From Eulemur rufifrons (taxonomy: Eukaryota; Chordata; Mammalia; Primates; Lemuridae), in assembly GCF_041146395.1 (NCBI RefSeq), contig NC_090989.1:48572501-48636500 (forward strand): a stretch of DNA of 64,000 bases, written 5' to 3'. This document shows, piece by piece, positions 27,223 to 40,910 of this stretch; position 1 is the first letter of the stretch, and each line of letters begins with the position of its first letter. Below the pieces are notes generated by a model that was not told the origin of the DNA, made no database searches, and saw nothing but the letters and a program-made list of their open reading frames with translations. The position numbers were made by a program, and so were the translations under genes.

Positions 27223-28990
27223 CTTTTGATGAGAAGTCTGATACTTTTTTTGATGTTCTTATTTTTCTCTGTGTATTTTTTTTTTCTTATTGCTTCCCAG
27301 ATATTTTCTTCATCTTTGTTCATCAGCATTTTGGCTTTTATTTGTCAAGCATTTTTTTTTTTTTTCACTGCTTGTGGTTCTCTGGTTTTTTGTAACTGTG
27401 TTTCATTTTTAATTAATTTTGGAAAATTCCTTGCCATTATTTTATCAAATATTTATTACACTCCATTCTCTTTCTCTTATCTTTCTGGAGCTCTAGTAAC
27501 ACAAATGATAAGCCATTATATATTGTCCCACAGCTACTGGACACTCTTTTTAAAAATTTTCTTTTCTTTTTAGGTTTCAGCTTAGACAATTTCTGTTGAC
27601 ATATCTTCAGATTCACTGTTGTTGTTCTCAGCTGTGCCTAGTCTCTTCTTGAGCCCATCAAAGGAATCTGTGTTATTATATTTCTAAATGTAGCATTTTC
27701 TTTGGATTTTTTGTATACTTTCCACCTCCTTGATGAAATTCTCTATCTTTTCATGCATGATGTCCACCTTTTGCACTGGATCCTTTGTCATATTAATCAT
27801 AATTATCTTATAGTCCCTCTCTTATGTATCCATCATCTGCATGATCTCTGAATCTAGTTTTTAAAATTATTTATCTAAACTATGGGCTTTTTTCTTGCTT
27901 TTGTGTGAATCTTTTAATTTTTGATTCAGCTGCAGATACTGTGTGGAGAAGATCAGAAGAAAATAAGGTAAATAGTAGTTTTATCTGGGTATACCTCATC
28001 TTCTGTCAGGTCGTTAATGTGGACAGTTGCTGCTGGGCTGCTGTTACACTATTCTTGGAATAGGGATTGCAGGATTTTTTTTTTTAGGGTTCCTGCTCCA
28101 CTCTCAGTTTTCAGCAGTTACTGCATACCTGTGCCACGGAGGAGGTTTCTTTCCATGATTTTATCATCCCCTTAGTGTTAGACTATTGTTGCTTGTTCCT
28201 TAGGACTAAGTGAATAGAGGGACCAGCATGTATGTTTTATTCTCCTCGATCAGGTTGAACCGTAGTCAGGCCCTTTGTACCTGAGTGTAAGGGGTAGGGG
28301 TTCCTCAGCACTCTGGCCCAGCTTTTCCATTGCAGCTAAACTCTGCCATCCACCAGTGATTGGTCTTATGTAGGAGAGATATTTCTACCTAATCATCTGC
28401 ACTAGCAAATTCTTCTTGGTATTGGCATATAATCTTGGGCCTAGGGGTAGATGGTAGTTTACCCTTCCTCATCAACAGTGAATCATTGCTGTCTTGTGTG
28501 TTTCAACGTGCTTTCTACCGATCTCCCCAAAGCAAATTAATTTTCTTTGTTGTATTCCAACAGATTCAGTGGCTTTGTATGAGTCCTATGGGTGCAATGA
28601 TTTGCTACTTGTGTACTGTCAGGCTTTACTTCTTATGAGGAAAGCATCCAGGAAAGCAGGCAGAGCTTCATTTCCATCTTCAAGTAGCACCTGACCATAT
28701 CCTGTATACCTGTGTCACCAAGAAGTGTCTCTCTCCAGACCCAAGTCCTGCTCCTAATCTTTCTTATGAGGACTCAGTGGAGGCCTGTTGAACATATCTT
28801 GAGCTTAACTGTAAACTGCCTTTGCTTCTGGGCCTCCCAGTCATGCCAAATTAATATGCTAGCTCATACTTGGTCTTTAAGAATTTATAAAAATATTAGC
28901 TGATGTTATCTTACTCACATTTATGATGATTATCTCTTTGTTCCATGCTCTATACAGGATGCATTCTTTCTCCCCATGGAGGGGATTTTT
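27223..28990 (-). mobile_element. Ancient L1M/HAL1-like 5' region, minus strand
   Basis: Pyrimidine-rich sequence ('TTATTTTATCAAATATTTAT', 'CATTATATATTGTCCCACAG', 'TCTATCTTTTCATGCATGAT', 'TATCCATCATCTGCATGATC') resembling the reverse complement of L1M/HAL1 ORF1 and 5' UTR. A similar, independently diverged block occurs at 50520-53090. Open frames at 27189-27395, 27226-27573 and 28435-28903 are shadows. Confidence 0.6.
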
Positions 28991-29924
28991 ACCCCTGAAA
29001 TACAGGGGGTTTTTAACTTTGCTCTGATAGACTCGAGAAAAATATGATTTTTAAAATTATTGATTTTATTATTTTTTTAAGTTGGGGATGACATTGTTTT
29101 ACAGCTTTCTGCTTCCTAAATGAAAGTAGAACTCCCTTTCTATGTCTTGTTTATAATTTCCATGTATTTACAATGGAGTCTGTACACAGAAATAAGAATT
29201 TTCCATATTATAATGACCAGTAATTAGACCTTAATTTTAAACAGCATCAATAGAATTAGGATATTAGAGACAGCTGATGAAAAATTAAAGAGGGTGAGAT
29301 ACTGTTTTAGAGTTAACACATGTTCTGACTGACAATTATGTTTCAGTGTATATGTAATAGTTTGTAACCTTTTTATGCATCAGTGGTTTTCTTAGTATTA
29401 CTTAAATGGTAATGATCCCTAAAATAAATTAAAACTAAATCAAATGTAGTCCAAATCTACTTCAACCCTATCTGAAATTACACACAACTCAAATTTGCAA
29501 TATTTTATAAGCAGTATCTCTTGGCTGCCAAGCTTTATCTTAAGATATGCAATAAGCATGGTAAAAAAAGTTTTCCATTTATTTAGAAAAACTAACTCAA
29601 CTTTGGAATCCTCAGGGATGTTGAATATATATGTTACCAAAAGATCTCAATTACTATTTAGGTATCATTCAATTTTCATTATCCAGAAATCAGGAGCTAT
29701 CTTTCTATCGAGGAAACACCTCTTTTAATATTCTTATCAATCCTATCTTAGTCTTGTCACTAAAGCAAATGATAATCAACTATCATCTTGAGTGATATTG
29801 TTTGAGACACTTAAAGCAATTCTCAGAGTATAATTTAAGGAAAGTGCAGGTCAACAATTTATTATTAAAATAAAAATATAATTAGTAATTTTTGTAATTT
29901 TTCTAGGTCATTTAGTCTTTTTAA
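28991..29924. other. No gene or clear repeat recognised
   Basis: AT-rich. Two overlapping antiparallel open frames at 29440-29728 show no recognisable motif. Confidence 0.5.
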
Positions 29925-30095
29925 CTAATATTTATTCAGCACTTCTGTGCCAGGATCTATATTAGATACAAGGAATAAAATACTCTGGACAAACAGACAT
30001 GGTAGCTCTTTACTTGTGCTGGTTAGTCTAGCATCTAGCAGGGGGAAAAAAGTGTAAGCAGAAAATAATGCACTATAATAAATGCTATAATATGG
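29925..30095 (+). mobile_element. L2 3' end fragment
   Basis: 'TTCAGCACTTCTGTGCCAGG', 'TTAGTCTAGCATCTAGCAGG' and 'ATAATAAATGCTATAATATG' follow the order of L2 LINE 3' ends. It is an ancient, inactive fragment. Confidence 0.6.
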
Positions 30096-30384
30096 AACAT
30101 AGTATCTACTCATATGACGATTACTTATGCAGAGAAATAAAGAAAACGTATTTGTTTTTGCTGGATTATACAGTGTGGAGAAATGAACTAAGTACCATAT
30201 ACATTATGAGTTACTCTGCTAGTATCCATATTTTAGGTTCTGAAAGCTACACAATCTTAGGAAAGAGCTCTAAACTTTATTACACGGATGGAAAGTCCTA
30301 TTTGAAATTTAATTTGTAGTTTGTAATTTTTCCAAATACATATTATCATATAGAAATCTGATCTAGATTTCTGATTAGAATATT

Positions 30385-30471
30385 TTCCTTGAGCATAATG
30401 TAGGTGCTCAAAAAATTTTGGATTTTGGAGCATTTCAGATTCATATTTTCAGAATAAGAATACTAAACCTG
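30385..30471. mobile_element. Tigger-like palindromic transposon, right-end fragment
   Basis: 'GGTGCTCAAAAAATTTTGG', 'GGAGCATTTCAGATTC' and a terminus '...AAACCTG' followed by TA (30472-30473) match the right half of the element at 40698-40910. The left half is missing. Confidence 0.6.
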
Positions 30472-30794
30472 TATCTTGATGTGAAATGTGATCACATATA
30501 TCAGTCCATTGTTTATTTTATCCAACAGCTTAGAAGCTGTGTGATATTATAAAACCCTCCACTTGAAGAAAGGCAAACTGAAAAGGGACTTAATTTTCAG
30601 GGTAAATATCAGAAACTCTTCCTTTAATTTCTGAAGTAATATATGATAGAGATTACTAGCACATAATCAATATTATGGTTTTCTAGCTCATCAGTTTGTT
30701 AAGTTAATTTTCATTAAAATACAAGGACCTAGTCCATACAATTTCAAATAATTAATTTCCAAATGCAAGGAAGTCTTTTCTTTTTAATCACACT

Positions 30795-31080
30795 GTTATA
30801 GACACTGTTTTAGGCTCTCAGGGTAAGATGGATACCTCTCATGGTGCACATATCCTTATAAGTGGAAGGAGGATAATAAATAATGAAAAGAATAAATAAA
30901 TTTCATATAATGATAAGTGCTATAAAGAAAATAAAACAGGATGCTGAAATAAATAAAAAAAATATATAAGGAGCAGGAGATGAGAACGTATTTTAGATAA
31001 ATTGGTCAGAGAAGTTATCTCAGAGGAGATGACATTTGAATGGTATTCGAGTAGAGAACTGAATTATGATCAAAACCACC
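30795..31080 (+). mobile_element. L2 3' end fragment
   Basis: 'GATAAGTGCTATAAAGAAAA', 'AATAAAACAGGATGCTGA' and 'AGAGGAGATGACATTTGAA' are landmarks of the L2 3' region. Plus strand, decayed. Confidence 0.65.
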
Positions 31081-31281
31081 TTGCTGTAGGAAAATCATAC
31101 TATACGCTCTCGGAGCTACCAGCTGCTTAACAGCAGATGGTAATTCAGCTCAAATGTAGAAAATGTGGTAAAATACAAAGCTGAAGAAATGATCAAGAAA
31201 AGTATCTTGTGGGGACTTGCATAGCATTCTAAAGAGTTGGGCTATTATTCTAATTGCTACAGGACACCATTGGAGACATAG

Positions 31282-31312
<31 letters not shown>

Positions 31313-31340
31313 TATATATAGACAGAGAGAGAGAAAGAGA
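31282..31340. repeat. Compound microsatellite (CA)n-(TA)n-(GA)n
   Basis: About 15 CA units (31282-31311), then ATATATATA, then GA-rich sequence to 31340. It abuts the T-end of an Alu and may have grown from that Alu's A-tail. Confidence 0.9.
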
Positions 31341-31595
31341 GAAGCTCTTTCACTCTGTTGCCCAAGATGGAGATAGAGGGCAGTGGCATCATCATAGCTC
31401 ACTGCAACCTCAAACCCCTGGGCTCAAGTGATCCTCCTGCTTACCTCAGCCACCAGAGTAGCTGAGGCTACTATCTGTAGAGACAGGGTCTCACAATGTT
31501 GCTCATGCTGGTCTCCAACACCTGGCCTCAAGTGATCCTCTCTCCTTGGCATTGCAAAGTGCTAGGATTATAGGTGTGAGCCACTGTGCTTGGCC
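31341..31595 (-). mobile_element. Old Alu (AluJ-like), minus strand
   Basis: Reverse complement Alu from 'TTTCACTCTGTTGCCC' to 'GCCACTGTGCTTGGCC' at 31595, with both arms present but shortened in the middle. It is diverged and lacks the lemur-specific block. Its tail side is the compound microsatellite at 31282-31340. Confidence 0.88.
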
Positions 31596-31659
31596 TGTTG
31601 AATATTTTTGATTCAGAGAAATAAGATGATCTCAGTAATAATTTGATCTTTTAACAAAC

Positions 31660-31735
31660 TTACTTTTAACTATATATATGGTTAAATATAATTTAATATA
31701 TATAGTTAAATATAGTTTATATATAAACATAATAT

Positions 31736-31776
<41 letters not shown>

Positions 31777-31912
31777 CTCCTGAGTAGGTGTTTGCTAAAA
31801 GTAAATTTGTTAAAAGATATATATATATGTATGTTTTGTGCACACACATATATATGTATATTTTACATACACACATATATACGTGTGTGTGCATGTGTGT
31901 TGTGTGTGGTTT
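31660..31912. repeat. AT/CA-rich simple repeat cluster with palindromes
   Basis: Includes (TA)n at 31742-31774, a second TA run at about 31816-31828, CACACACATATATATG at about 31841 and GTGTGTGTGCATGTGTG at about 31884. Inverted copies of AACTATATATA and TATATATAGTT occur at about 31668-31707. The 85-codon minus frame 31706-31963 is a by-product. Confidence 0.85.
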
Positions 31913-34254
31913 GGATCCTCTCTTCCAGTAGTTGAATCTATTGGTCTTTTGTAATTCTTTCAAATAGCCGCAGGGACCTAAGGACCATATATGAAACTAC
32001 CAAGGCACACAGTGATACCTAACAGTGATAGCCAACGTATTTGGTTTCCCAGGCGGGGTCTTGGAGTCATGCTGTTTAAGGGTAATATATTTTAGACTGC
32101 TTAACAGCAATAATTTCCATTTCCTACTACCTCTATTAACAGGGAAACTCACAAAACAGTTGGTTTAATGGAAAATCATAACATTATAAATTTTGAGACC
32201 AAAAGGTCTTCTAACCTCATGCAAACTATAATTTGTTAGACATTATTATGGATAATTGAACAATATAAAATCTAATATCTACTGTTTTACTTATTCTTAT
32301 CTAAAACAACTGAACTCCTTAAAGAAAACTGGAGGTATTTTCCAATGGACTGGGTAATTTTTACGCAATTGTTCCTACTTAAGTGCTGTGAAAAATGTAT
32401 CCCTTCTCTGTTTTTAGTTTTAAAAACATTTACAAATGACTGGCATTATACATAAAAATCTCAGCAACAAAAGACAAATAAAGCAAACCCTGTATTAATA
32501 TGCTTCTTCTTTTTTTTTGATTCTTAGTTTTTTAGACAGGGACTTGCTTCACCACAAGAATTTAAAATCCTCTGCAAACTACAGACATAATTCAAATTAT
32601 ATTGCTGCTTGTGTTTGTATTTTAATAATCAAGGGAAAGAATGAAAAAGAAGAGGAAAATCTTAAAGATAATAACTGGATGCTTTCCTGGAAGCCATAGA
32701 GTAACTAATATAGCGGGGTGAATAAATGATATTTATCATTTTCTTCCATTCATAATTTCATATGTCTCAGAATATATATGCAACTTCAAAAGATAGCAGA
32801 TATGAGGTTTAAGAAAATAATATTTCCTCTTTTCCTCCTTATCATATGTCATTGCAAGTTTGCATTATAATTTAGTACATAGCAATAACTCTTAAGGAAA
32901 ATGCATTTGTTTTCTAAGGGTTAAACAAAAAGCAGGATAAACACACCATATACTTGTAAAACTATTGATCTAAAAGGTGGGAAACTTTCCTAAACCCAAC
33001 AATCCAAATCATTCAAATTTAACATGCTAACTTTGACTATAATTTTAAATAAAAATGACTGAGTAGTATAGTGTTCATGAAAATGTGTTTCTCAGATTTC
33101 CAACTACAATTGGAAGAGCCTAATTGGCCAAGAGCCCTAGCTACTGAGCTCTGAAATTCATTACTGCATTTGTAGAGAGGCCGCACTTCCCACGGGCTGC
33201 CTTCAGCCAATGACTGAGCACTGTACAATACTAAAGCAGACCCTTCTCCAGTAGTCAAGGTACTCTTTTGAAGGTCAACTTTGACTCAGAAATTCCCTAC
33301 CAGCCTCGAAGTCTAGGATACTTCCATCCACTTTCTTTCTTTCTCTGTTTCACTCAGAGTCCCACCGCATCACAGTCTGATGGCTGTCTCAGTCTTCCAT
33401 AATTCCCTTCCCATAGGCATTTATCTTAATAAAATCCTTACATGTTTACTTCTATTTTAATACCCACAAAAAAAGAATATCCAGGCTAAAATAAATGGTT
33501 AATATTTCCATGTTATTTCACATATAGATGAGCGTGATCACCATAAGAGTGCTGTGAAAAAGGCAAAATAAGTATTGTCATTATTTAACAGAGGAAAACA
33601 CCAGACAATTCAATGACATTCTAGATTATATGTGATCTGAAAGTGACATGTCGTTGCTGAAAATCTAATTTCAACCCAAAGTGACATTTTCTTCAGTTAT
33701 CACCTCTAATTTGGTATGACTCAAATAAAACCATATAACACTCAATTAAAATGGATTTTAAAAAAGTCACTATCTCAATTTCCTTTACATGAAAAAGAAT
33801 TTAAGGAAACAGTCCACAGACACTAGATCCATGATATGGAATAATAATACAAAGAAAAATTATAAAAAGAGCAGCATGTTATTGCATATATGACATTAAA
33901 TCAATATATTTTTGTCAATTTTATCCGATTTTCAGTAATTTCAATCACCTTAATTTATGAGTTGGATAACCTGTCATATCAGTCAACACAACAATCTTGT
34001 TGATTAGGACTAAGTGGACCTGTCACTGACGATAGTCCTGATTAGAGAATGCCACAGCGGAGCTTCACGGGGTCAGTGACCTCTAATAGACTTTGGAAGA
34101 ATTATCCAGAATTTACATTGTGGACAAGGGGAAAATATTACAACAAACATGTATGTGTATGCTTATTTTATACATCAAATTTATATTAATACTTATTTTT
34201 ATATTCCCGCTATTTTTAATGTGACAAATGATGTACATTTTCCCATGACCTCAA
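31913..34254. other. No gene recognised; few repeats
   Basis: Mostly unassigned. The segment about 33090-33300 is GC-richer ('GGCCGCACTTCCCACGGGCT') and may be an old repeat. Open frames 32517-32699 and 33037-33258 are short and without motifs. Confidence 0.45.
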
Positions 34255-34490
34255 ATGTTTGTTGAAATACATTCTTTTATTTAATCCTCTGTGAAAGGAC
34301 AGATGCTCAAAGAGGTTAGGTAACTTGATCAGATCACACTGTTTAATGGTGATAATGATAACAATATTATTTAATACCTTTCTTATAGTGTTGTTGTGAG
34401 CATTAATTTAGTTAATCCATGAATCATATTTAGAATAAAGGTAAACACATCGTAAGCATCAACCAATGACAGCAATTATCATTAATATTA
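34255..34490. mobile_element. MIR relics, head to head
   Basis: 34255-34345 reads as minus-strand MIR ('AAAGAGGTTAGGTAACTTGA'), and 34346-34490 as plus-strand MIR ('ATTTAATACCTTTCTTATAG', 'GTGTTGTTGTGAGCATTAA'). Both are decayed ancient tRNA-derived SINEs. Confidence 0.5.
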
Positions 34491-34620
34491 TTTTGGTTGA
34501 GCCCAGTGTCTGCTTCTATACTTTCTACTACATGATATTACTGGTTTTGTAGTTTTTAAATCCGCAAATAAAATCTGTTTAAGTGTTTTGGCCAATAATG
34601 CACAAATTTTCACAATAATT

Positions 34621-36639
<2,019 letters not shown>

Positions 36640-36830
36640 CAGACAGAAGCATAACATATTGAAAAGAGTATAGAATAAGGAACTCGATAAATGTGATTTT
36701 GGATCCAGCTCTTTTACCAAATGGCTGCAGGATGGTGAACAAGTCATTTAAACATGTAGATATTAGATACTTATCTATAACATGTAGATATTAGAATACT
36801 GTTGTTAATGTTGAAATAAGATGCTGTGGG
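36640..36830 (+). mobile_element. MIR relic with internal 28-bp duplication
   Basis: 'GATTTTGGATCCAGCTC' and 'GTGAACAAGTCATTTAAAC' follow the MIR order. The block AACATGTAGATATTAGA occurs at 36751 and again at 36779, a 28-bp tandem duplication. Confidence 0.5.
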
Positions 36831-37479
36831 GAAAAAAATCCATTGAAAGCAAAGTCTTCTGGAACTGGAAACTATTGATTGCTTTTTATTGAAACTAATT
36901 CAATAAAATATTTTTAATGTATCTTAAAATCTCAAATTCAAATGCTACTCCTCTCATCCATATATTCTTCTAACTATGGGAAACTATAAGCCACATCTAC
37001 AAGCACACATTTTTCTCCAGGAGTTATATTTTATGTTTCTTTGGATGTAGGATGGATTTTGCCTCTGTGGTTTTGATTTTCTAGAGATAAGGTTTTTATT
37101 TTTTTCCTATCCTTTCACACTTTCTGATCTGATGATCTTTAGTTACTATTCTCTAAATAAGTCCTCCTCTTAGCCACCTCCAAATTGCTCTCATTACTAC
37201 TTCTACCTCTAATATCCTCTTTTTCTTGCTCTAATCCAACAGTTTTCATATTTCAGAATTGTATTTAGTTTTGAATAAACACCTATTTTTTCCATTATGT
37301 CATTAATCACGATACCAGCTAATTTTAATATATGCCTTTGGCTCCAGTAACTCTTAGGGAGTATATTTCTTTACAAAGTAGCAATCACACTCTTAGTCAT
37401 ATCTATTAGCTGTTTTAAAAATTATATGTAGAATACCTAAAAAAAAGCTAGCATATTGTCTCATTCTTCTGAATCATGC
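36831..37479. other. No gene or clear repeat recognised
   Basis: Unassigned AT-rich sequence. Confidence 0.5.
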
Positions 37480-39046
37480 TTTTATAACTTAATTTAAAAT
37501 CATTTCAGAGTTTCCATACAGTTGCAAAACTGCTACAGTTAGTTCCAAGATGCCATTCACACATTTTCTCCTAATGTTCATATTTTTGTAAAAACTTGGA
37601 TATTAAATTAGTAAAGTAATTTGACTAAACTACAGAGATTTTTCAGATTTTCCTTTTTTTTTGATTAATTCTTTTTGTGTGTTCCAAGGTCCAATCAAGA
37701 ATACCAAATTGCATTTAGTTGTCACATCTTTCTAATTATTGAGTTATTTATTGATATAAGTACAGACACATGATTGATTATTGATTTTATTTTATGAGCT
37801 ATTATCAAATTTCATTTTTATTTGTTTTCAAGTTTAGTCATTGGGGAGTTTTTTAGGCTGGTTCTTATGACCTGTGTACACACCTGATCCTTTTTGAATA
37901 CTTCTTTATTTTCTGAAACCACAAATGTTCCAGGCTCATCTTGGGTTTTTCCTTAGCCATTCCTGGAAGCTGCCATTTCTTCAAGGAGCCTTAATGTGTT
38001 TTAAAATATTGGTATTTAGAGACCAAAACCCAAGTGCTAGGTGTGCTCATTTTCATGAGGTATTATTGTTTCTCAGCCCTCTTGGTGGACAAAGCTAGAA
38101 AATATATGTATGTTACCAACATATGTACACACCCATATTTCAACTGTATGTATACATGTATTTAAATATGTAAATATTTAAAAACCACAGGTTCTTTATA
38201 ACACCTGTGATTTCAGTTGAACATCACCATAGTGTTCATTTTAGCCTTCCCCCTTTCCTTATTTGTAATTTCTCTCTTCAAAAGGAAGAATTATGTTATC
38301 TATGGCATATTTACTTATTTGTTCAACCCTAGCATATAGATAAGTACTTTAGAATTATTGGTCCATAGCCCTGTGAAAAAGAAATCTATTAACTACAATA
38401 TAGTATTTTTATAAAGTTCTTTTACTCTCTAAACTTATTTTAAAATACTGTGTTCTAAAACACCTAGGTTAACTCTTTTCCCTACCTCCTTTAGTTTGGC
38501 TGTTATTGATTAGTAAATGCAGTTAGGCTTAATTGTTATAGTTTGTGTTCATTTCCCTAATTATCATATTATTTATTTTAATGACATACAGTAAAATTCA
38601 CTCATTGTGGTGGTCAGTCTATGAGCTTTGACAAATGCATAGAGTTCTGTATCCATAGCCATAGTTTCAACATGTCAAAAATTTCCTCATGCTGCCGATT
38701 TGTAAATCAGCCTCTCCTCATATCCCTTACAACCACTGGTTTAGTTTAGCTTTGTCTAGAATATCATAAAAATAGAATGATACAACATGTAGTCCCTATA
38801 GTTTAGCTTTGTATAGAATGTCATATAAATAGAATGATACATTATGTAGTCTGAATCTGTCTTCTTTCACTTTGCCAAATGCATTTAAAATTTATCTGTT
38901 TTACTGCATTAATCAATGGTATATTACTTTCTATTACTGAGTAGTATTTCATTGTATTGATGCACATACTGAGTTTATCCATATACCAGGTTGTTTCCAT
39001 ATTGGGAGCATCATGAAAAAAAAGATGTTATAAACATTTACTTTTT
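37480..39046 (-). mobile_element. Ancient L1ME-type 3' UTR and ORF2 end, minus strand
   Basis: 'CATTTAGTTGTCACATCTTT', 'TGTTCCAGGCTCATCTTGGG', 'TGCTAGGTGTGCTCATTTTC' and 'GTGGACAAAGCTAGAAAATA' occur in the order of L1ME 3' UTRs in reverse complement. From about 38600 the text is ORF2 C-terminus in reverse. It continues after the small L1 at 39047. A duplicated block (TAGTTTAGCTTTGT(A/C)TAGAAT, 38741 and 38800) is also present. Confidence 0.75.
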
Positions 39047-39231
39047 AAATTTTTTTTTATTTCAGCATATTATGGGAGTACAAATGTTTAGGTTACGTAT
39101 ATTGCCTTTGCCCCCAACCAAGTCAGAGCTTCAAGTGTGTCCATCCCCCAGACGGTGTGCACTGCACTCATTAGGTGTGACTATACCCAACCCCTTCTCC
39201 CCCTTCCCATCTGCTTGACACCTGATGAATG
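39047..39231 (-). mobile_element. Very short L1 3' end, minus strand
   Basis: Only 185 bases of lemur-type L1 3' UTR in reverse complement, from a T-rich tail to 'GACACCTGATGAATG'. The target duplication TTTACTTTTT lies at 39037-39046 and 39232-39241. It is nested in an ancient L1. It is an extreme 5' truncation. Confidence 0.88.
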
Positions 39232-39770
39232 TTTACTTTTTTGTGTGTTTACTTAAATCTTCATTTCTTCTGAATAATTATCTAAGAGTGAGATTGCTAC
39301 GCCATAGGATATATGTGTGTTTAAGTTATTAAGAAAGCAAAGAACTGTTTTCCAAAGTTGCTGTATTCTTCTTTCTAATATTTTTAAAAGTTCTGGCTAT
39401 GCCACATCCTTGCCAACATTTGATATTTTAAATTTCTTTGATATTAGAAATTATGATTGATGCATAATAGCATTACATTGTGATTTCAATTTGAATTTCC
39501 CTAATGAAGTTGACTAATTTTTCATACATTTATTTTCCATTTGTATGTCTTATTTGGTAAAATGTCTGTTCAGATATTCTCGCAATTTTTAGCTGTCAGC
39601 TGTTTCGTTTTTCTTATCGTTCAATTTTGAGAAGTCTTTGTGTAGTTTAAATACCAGTTCCTTGTCAAAAATGTGATTTGTAAATATTTCCTCATGGAGT
39701 GGTGCGCATTTATGTGCACATTCATGCACTATTTTATAATGGAAGAATGGTTCTCTAAAGAAGCGACAAA
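39232..39770 (-). mobile_element. Ancient L1ME-type ORF2 C-terminus, minus strand (continued)
   Basis: 'GAGATTGCTACGCCATAGGA', 'CATCCTTGCCAACATTTGAT' and 'AATTTGAATTTCCCTAATGA' are reverse-complement ORF2 C-terminal text of old L1s. No frame is intact. The 63-codon minus frame 39589-39780 is at its 5' side and is not a gene. Confidence 0.7.
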
Positions 39771-40199
39771 AATGTTCCATAAGAGAAAGAGGCAGCTATA
39801 AACATCAGCAAGATCAAGCTTCAGACAGTACCTGTTGAGTTCTTGTTTTCCTAGTAGTCTATTTCTCTTCCTTCCTGACTCTTAAGATTAAAGGAGTCAA
39901 CCATAATCTGTTATCAGGGAGCAGAAAGTGCAACACCATGTTTTTGAGGAGTTAAAACAATTTTGTATGAAGTGAGAATTGATGGTTATATCATGGGACT
40001 GAACATCTAAGTACTGAACTAAGCTTAAGTGTGATTTTATTCTCTAAGTTATCATAGAAATGTTTGCAACTGATCCATGTTTAGAAAATTAATGAAATCC
40101 CTTAATTTCAAGCAGTAAAGGGGGAATAAATGAATACATTTTAAAGATATAGTGGAAAGCAAAATAAGTTGCTATTTGAGCATATATAAATATTCTTGT
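39771..40199. other. No gene or clear repeat recognised
   Basis: Unassigned sequence between two ancient L1 pieces. Confidence 0.5.
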
Positions 40200-40470
40200 A
40201 TGTTTAGTGTATTAGTCTAACTTCTATAAAGATTTTCACACTCCTATGAATGCATCCATTTGTAAGGATGTGCCATAATTTATTTCACCCCTGCTCTGTG
40301 GATATTAGGTTATTTTCAATTTTTAGTTGCTACAAATAATTCTAAATGATCAACCTCATGTGTATATAATTTTGAAAGATTCCTATATTTGAAATATCAG
40401 AGACAAAAATTGTGTGCATTTGTAGTTTTGGAGACATTACCTTATTGCCTTCCGAAAGAATTTTAGTGAT
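40200..40470 (-). mobile_element. Possible ancient L1 fragment, minus strand
   Basis: 'GGTTATTTTCAATTTTTAG', 'TTGCTACAAATAATTCTAAA' and a later 'TTACCTTATTGCCTTCC' resemble old L1 ORF2 C-terminal text in reverse. It is very diverged, and the call is weak. Confidence 0.4.
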
Positions 40471-40697
40471 TTGTACTTATATTTACCTTTAATTTTTTTC
40501 AATTATTTGGTCTGTTTCCCCAAACTATTTTACGCATTTATTTTAAATGACTTTAATTTAGAATTCATCTATCACATATTACATTTCCAAATATATTTGG
40601 ATGTATTTCTAGGCTTTCTTGTCTGCTCTAAAATCTATATCTTAATGTGTTTTATTGTACTATATCAATTACTGTTTATAATATACATAAATGTTTA

Positions 40698-40910
40698 CAA
40701 TTGGATATCCCATATCTGAAATGCTTGGGATCAAAATTGCTTTGAATTTTGATTTTTTCCGGATTTTGGAGTATTTGCATTATCCTTAGCATACATAATC
40801 TGAAAATCTGAAATCTGAAATGTTCCAATGAATATCATGTTGGACCTCAAAAATTTTGAATTTGGAAGCATTTCAAATTTTGGATTTTTGAACTAAGGAT
40901 ACTCAACCTA
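40698..40910. mobile_element. Tigger-like palindromic DNA transposon
   Basis: Starts CAATTGGATATCCCATATC and ends with the inverted counterpart GGATACTCAACCTA, with TA flanks at 40696-40697 and 40911-40912. The interior is itself palindromic, with AATCTGAAAATCTGAAATC facing TTTCAAATTTTGGATTTTTG. The length is 213 bases. It belongs to a non-autonomous pogo/Tigger family whose name I cannot give with certainty. A partial copy is at 30385-30471. Confidence 0.7.

Noticed and set aside
31150..31395. 81-codon minus frame with Val-Cys repeats
   Set aside because: It translates the (CA)n microsatellite and Alu, not a gene.
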